Positions 61,082 to 64,000 of a DNA stretch of 64,000 nt are shown here, piece by piece; the first letter of the stretch is position 1, and each line of letters starts with the position of its first letter. This stretch comes from Pogonophryne albipinna (taxonomy: Eukaryota > Chordata > Actinopteri > Perciformes > Artedidraconidae), in contig CM053263.1 in the NCBI GenBank assembly GCA_028583405.1, forward strand, positions 472,501 through 536,500, read 5' to 3'. The notes under the pieces were generated by a model. It saw nothing but the letters and a program-made list of their open reading frames with translations, was not told where the DNA came from and did not search any database. The translations under genes and the position numbers were made by a program.

Positions 61082-64000
61082 TTAGAGGTCCAACTCGGTG
61101 TCGTGTAGCCATGCCCGCATCTCTGGTCCTAGGTCGAAGAGGCTGGCTTCCGAGGGTGGTCTATATAAGGGGCAGATGGTGATTATATGGACAGCGGTCT
61201 GCTCAGGGTCACCGCACTCGCATGCCGCACTGTCCGCCAAGCCCCACGTCTTCATCGATGTTTTAAAGCGACCGACCCCAGTTCGTAGACGGTTCAGAGT
61301 GGTCCACTGCCGGCGCGGTAGGTTGTCTCCTCCAATGGCGCCATCTCCTGGGTCCCAGATGTAACTGTGGATTCGGGAGGGCCCGGCTGACTCCCACTCC
61401 TGCTTCCAAGCCGCTGCCAACCATGCATCTCTGGAGATGTCCTCAGAGGTGGAGTTGAGCATCTCTTGAGCTGCTTTGTTGTAGGGGTGGCGGGACTTGA
61501 GTCTGCTTGGAGGTGCTGGTGTTATTGTGGTGTTGTGCAGGATGTGCCAGTCATACTTTTGTGCCTTCCTGGCCAGGGCGAGGGTGGCAGCCTCCCGTCG
61601 GAGGCCGGCCGGTGCTATTCCCGCGAGGACTGGCAAGAGGGACACAGGGGTAGGCTTTAAGCATCCAGTTATTATTCGGAGGGAGGTATTGATAGCCACG
61701 TCGACCTTTCTCGCATGAGGGCTTCTGCTCCAGACTGGGGCGCAGTATTCCGCTACAGAGAAGACCAGGGCTTGAGTGGATATTCGCAGCGTCTTAGCGG
61801 AGGCTCCTCAGGTTGTTCCAGCGAGGCGGCGGATCAGCGCGACCCTGGATGTCACCTTGGCTCCAAGATACTTCGGGGCTTGCTGGACCTCCAGACATTT
61901 GTTGTCGACGCGCACCTCAAGTTCCCTCCTGGCTTCTCTGGTGCTAAGGTGGTATGCCGCTGCGACTGTTTTTCCGACGCTGAGCTGTAGACGCCACCTT
62001 AGGAGGTATGCTACTAGTGTGCCCATGTCTTCGTTAAGACCCTCTTCCATCGCCTTCCACGTTGGTCGGCGCAGCATGATGGCAAGATCGTCTGCGTAGC
62101 CATACTTTCTGGATGCTGTATCAGGTAGGTCGTGGATGTAAACATTGAACAGCATCGGCGAGAGAACAGACCCCTGAGTTACCCCGTTCTTCAGTCTTCT
62201 GAGCCTACTGCACTGGCCACTGCTGGTCTGGAGGATGAAGCTACGGTTGGAAAGTGTCTTCATGATGAACTTCACCATGTGGCGGTCCGGTATTGTCCTC
62301 AGCAGCTTCAGGTGGAGTCCCCGGAGCAACACGGTGTCATATGCAGCAGTCAGATCCAGGTACACTACCCCAGCTTTCTCATTGTCCTGGAAGCTGTCCT
62401 CGATGTCCTGACAGAGTAGTGTTACCTGGTCTGCTGTTGATCTTCCACAACGGAAACCAGCTTGTTCCCGTGGGAGCTGTGAGTCCACCACTGGCTCGAT
62501 GCGGCTATGGATCATCCTCTCCAAGATCTTAAATGGGACACAGAGCAACGAAATTGGTCTGTATGACTTGGGGTCTTCTGCAGATTTATTTGGCTTCGGC
62601 AGAGCTATGACAGAGGCACGACGCCAAGTCTTTGGGAGATTTAATCTCTGGTAGCATGATGTATAGAAAGCACAGAGCCAGCCAGTTGTTGTTGTGTTCT
62701 GGTGGATGACGAACTCCGGGTGGATGTTGTCACGGCCAGGGGATTTGCCTGGCTTGAGCTTGCTCATGGCCTCACTGAGTTCCTCTGCTGTGAATTCTCC
62801 CGAGAGGTTGGAATCGACACTGGCCGCTCCCGAGATGCAAGACACCTCATGCGATGTCAAGCGATGGAACTTCCGCCGACGGCAAAGGCTTTGTCAGCAT
62901 CCGGGAAGCGGCCGTTCTTCAGGAGCTGGGATGCGATGGCGTTTGCTGTGACTGGGCAGCTGTGAGGTGTTGTATTTCTGCCTGTGAGCTGGTTGATGGT
63001 CTGCCACGCCTTGCGACTAGAATGGGTGAAGTCGATTGATTCAATGACCTCTGTCCATCTGGCCCTGCGGGTGATATCCAGCTTCTTGAGCAGTGCTGCT
63101 GCAGTCACATCCACCTCTTCTCTGGAGCTAGCCCTCTGGTGGTCACACAGAAGGTGGCTGCATTCCTCGTCCCAACCCGGGATGTAATTCCTGTTATAGC
63201 CATGTGGGATGGACTTCTTTGCCGCACCCAGGAGGACCTGGCAGTAGGCTGCATAGGCCGCCTCCAGGTCGGCTGGGTCTGGCAGGCCAGCTGACCTTCT
63301 TTCAGTCTCCTCAGCATACGACTCCCAATTGGCCTTTCGGAAGTTCCATCGCTTGACGTGTTTCCCTGGTACCGGTTCCACCAGTGATGGGACTTTAATG
63401 ATGGATGGTCGGTGATGTGAGCGGGGAAACCTGTCCAGGACGCGTCTCACCGGTATCGGGTCGATACTGTGGCATATGGCGAAGGCCAGGTCCGGGTTGG
63501 TGGAGGTGTTCCAGCGTGCAGAGAAGAAGGTTGGAGGCTCCTTGGGGTCATACAGCAGCAGCGCATCAGTGTTGGAGGCCCATTCACTCAGCGCCACTCC
63601 ATTAGGTGTTGTGTAGTTGTAACCCCAGTCTGTGTGCTGACAGTTGAAGTCACCTGCATAGATGGCGGGTGCAGTTATTGATGGGAGTGACGTCGTGGAC
63701 AGCTCTGATGGTTGACGACTGATGTTTCCTGGATTTTTGTAACCAGCCACTCGATGTTAGAGCCTGGTGGGGATTGGCTACAGGCTGACCAGCTTATTTC
63801 AGTCCGGACGAACGTTGCTACACCGTGTTGCTTGCTGTAGATGGACCCAGTGAGATGGAACCCAGGGATCTTGAGGATGTTGTCTGATGTGCAGTGTGTC
63901 TCCTGCAGGAGCAGAACCGCTGCCCCATTGGAATCAGCCAGGTGACGCAGGACTTCGAGTTTGGCGATTGTTAGGCCCTCGACATTGAGTTGAAGCACTG
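61082..64000 (-). mobile_element. I/Nimb-like LINE, 5' part cut by window edge
   Basis: A minus-strand LINE with endonuclease, reverse transcriptase and a Cys/His C-terminal motif. Its coding region fills 2.9 kb. The 3' end of the coding region (61082) falls 16 bp from the MITE at 60758-61066, with no poly(A) or simple tail visible, so it is 3' truncated or the tail was replaced. Confidence 0.85.
61082..64000 (-). pseudogene. I/Nimb-like LINE ORF2: endonuclease + RT + C-terminal knuckle
   Basis: The frame is open at the window edge (LQLNVEGLTIAKLEVL), so the start lies outside. Endonuclease motifs: LLLQETHC, then after a frameshift near 63720, AIYAGDFNCQHTDWGYN and FPRSHHRPSI. After a second frameshift near 62875 the reverse transcriptase shows LKPGKSPGRDNIHPEF, SYRPISLLC, REQAGFRCGRSTADQVTLL, VVYLDLTAAYDTV, NGVTQGSVLSPMLFN, YGYADDLAIML and APKYLGAKV. 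A short in-frame deletion follows YLG. A TGA at 61806-61808 stands where the family has Trp. The last part (61082-61699) ends with CECGDPEQTAVHIITICPLY, the C-x-C...H...C motif of I/Nimb-type elements. Confidence 0.85.

Noticed and set aside
61098..63681. Plus-strand frames across the right-hand LINE
   Set aside because: They are antisense shadows of the minus-strand endonuclease/RT frame.

Overview
The window looks like TE-saturated intergenic DNA from a teleost fish (probably a spiny-rayed fish, but I cannot name the species). The evidence is the very long (CA)n/(GT)n arrays, many hAT transposons with 8-bp target-site duplications (TSDs), TTAA-flanked MITEs, CR1/L2-like and I/Nimb-like LINEs, and intron-containing eukaryotic tRNA-Leu genes. 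I found no complete host protein-coding gene. The only candidate host exon is a CpG-rich, splice-donor-terminated block near 58.25-58.95 kb on the minus strand. Almost every open reading frame in the window is either a microsatellite read-through (His-Thr or Cys-Val repeats) or a decayed transposon protein.

Layout. 0-19 kb: a TIR element carrying a (GT)n array, then a tRNA zone on the minus strand (tRNA-Lys-CTT at 2754 and 6576, tRNA-Leu-CAA at 7536 and 18999, plus pseudogenes) broken up by hAT insertions; a 70-bp minisatellite; a hAT with a BED/TTF-like transposase exon; a 5' LINE fragment; and MITE-in-MITE-in-hAT nesting at 16.5-18.4 kb. 19-38 kb: microsatellites with polypyrimidine tracts, a hAT (22.1-26.3 kb) that contains a second hAT and a striking element with two 580-bp inverted arms, a 3.1-kb hAT with ZMYM1-like transposase exons (29.4-32.5 kb), and a second partial copy of the long-inverted-repeat element (34.6-35.8 kb). 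38-50.5 kb: an inverted copy of the 5-7.5 kb tRNA zone, split apart by a hAT (38.8-41.6), a 4-kb LINE (41.6-45.6), a mosaic of TEs (45.7-48.5) and another hAT (48.6-50.3), ending in an intact tRNA-Lys. 50.5-64 kb: ordinary intergenic DNA, a four-layer nest of DNA transposons at 52.7-54.5 kb, the candidate promoter/first exon, a tRNA-Leu, a hAT C-terminal remnant, and a minus-strand I/Nimb-like LINE that runs off the right edge.

The genes do not form an operon or pathway. The unifying theme is a dispersed Lys-CTT/Leu-CAA tRNA array whose repeat units have been duplicated, inverted, fused and used as insertion sites. Five tRNA copies look intact by eye with one uncertain; the rest are pseudogenes. 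The 8-bp TSDs found by direct reading (GTAACTGT, AGCTAATG, GATATATG, TTTCCTGT, GCCAAAGC, CGGAATGG, CGCACACC) define seven hAT insertions to the base, and four more have 7/8-matching TSDs.
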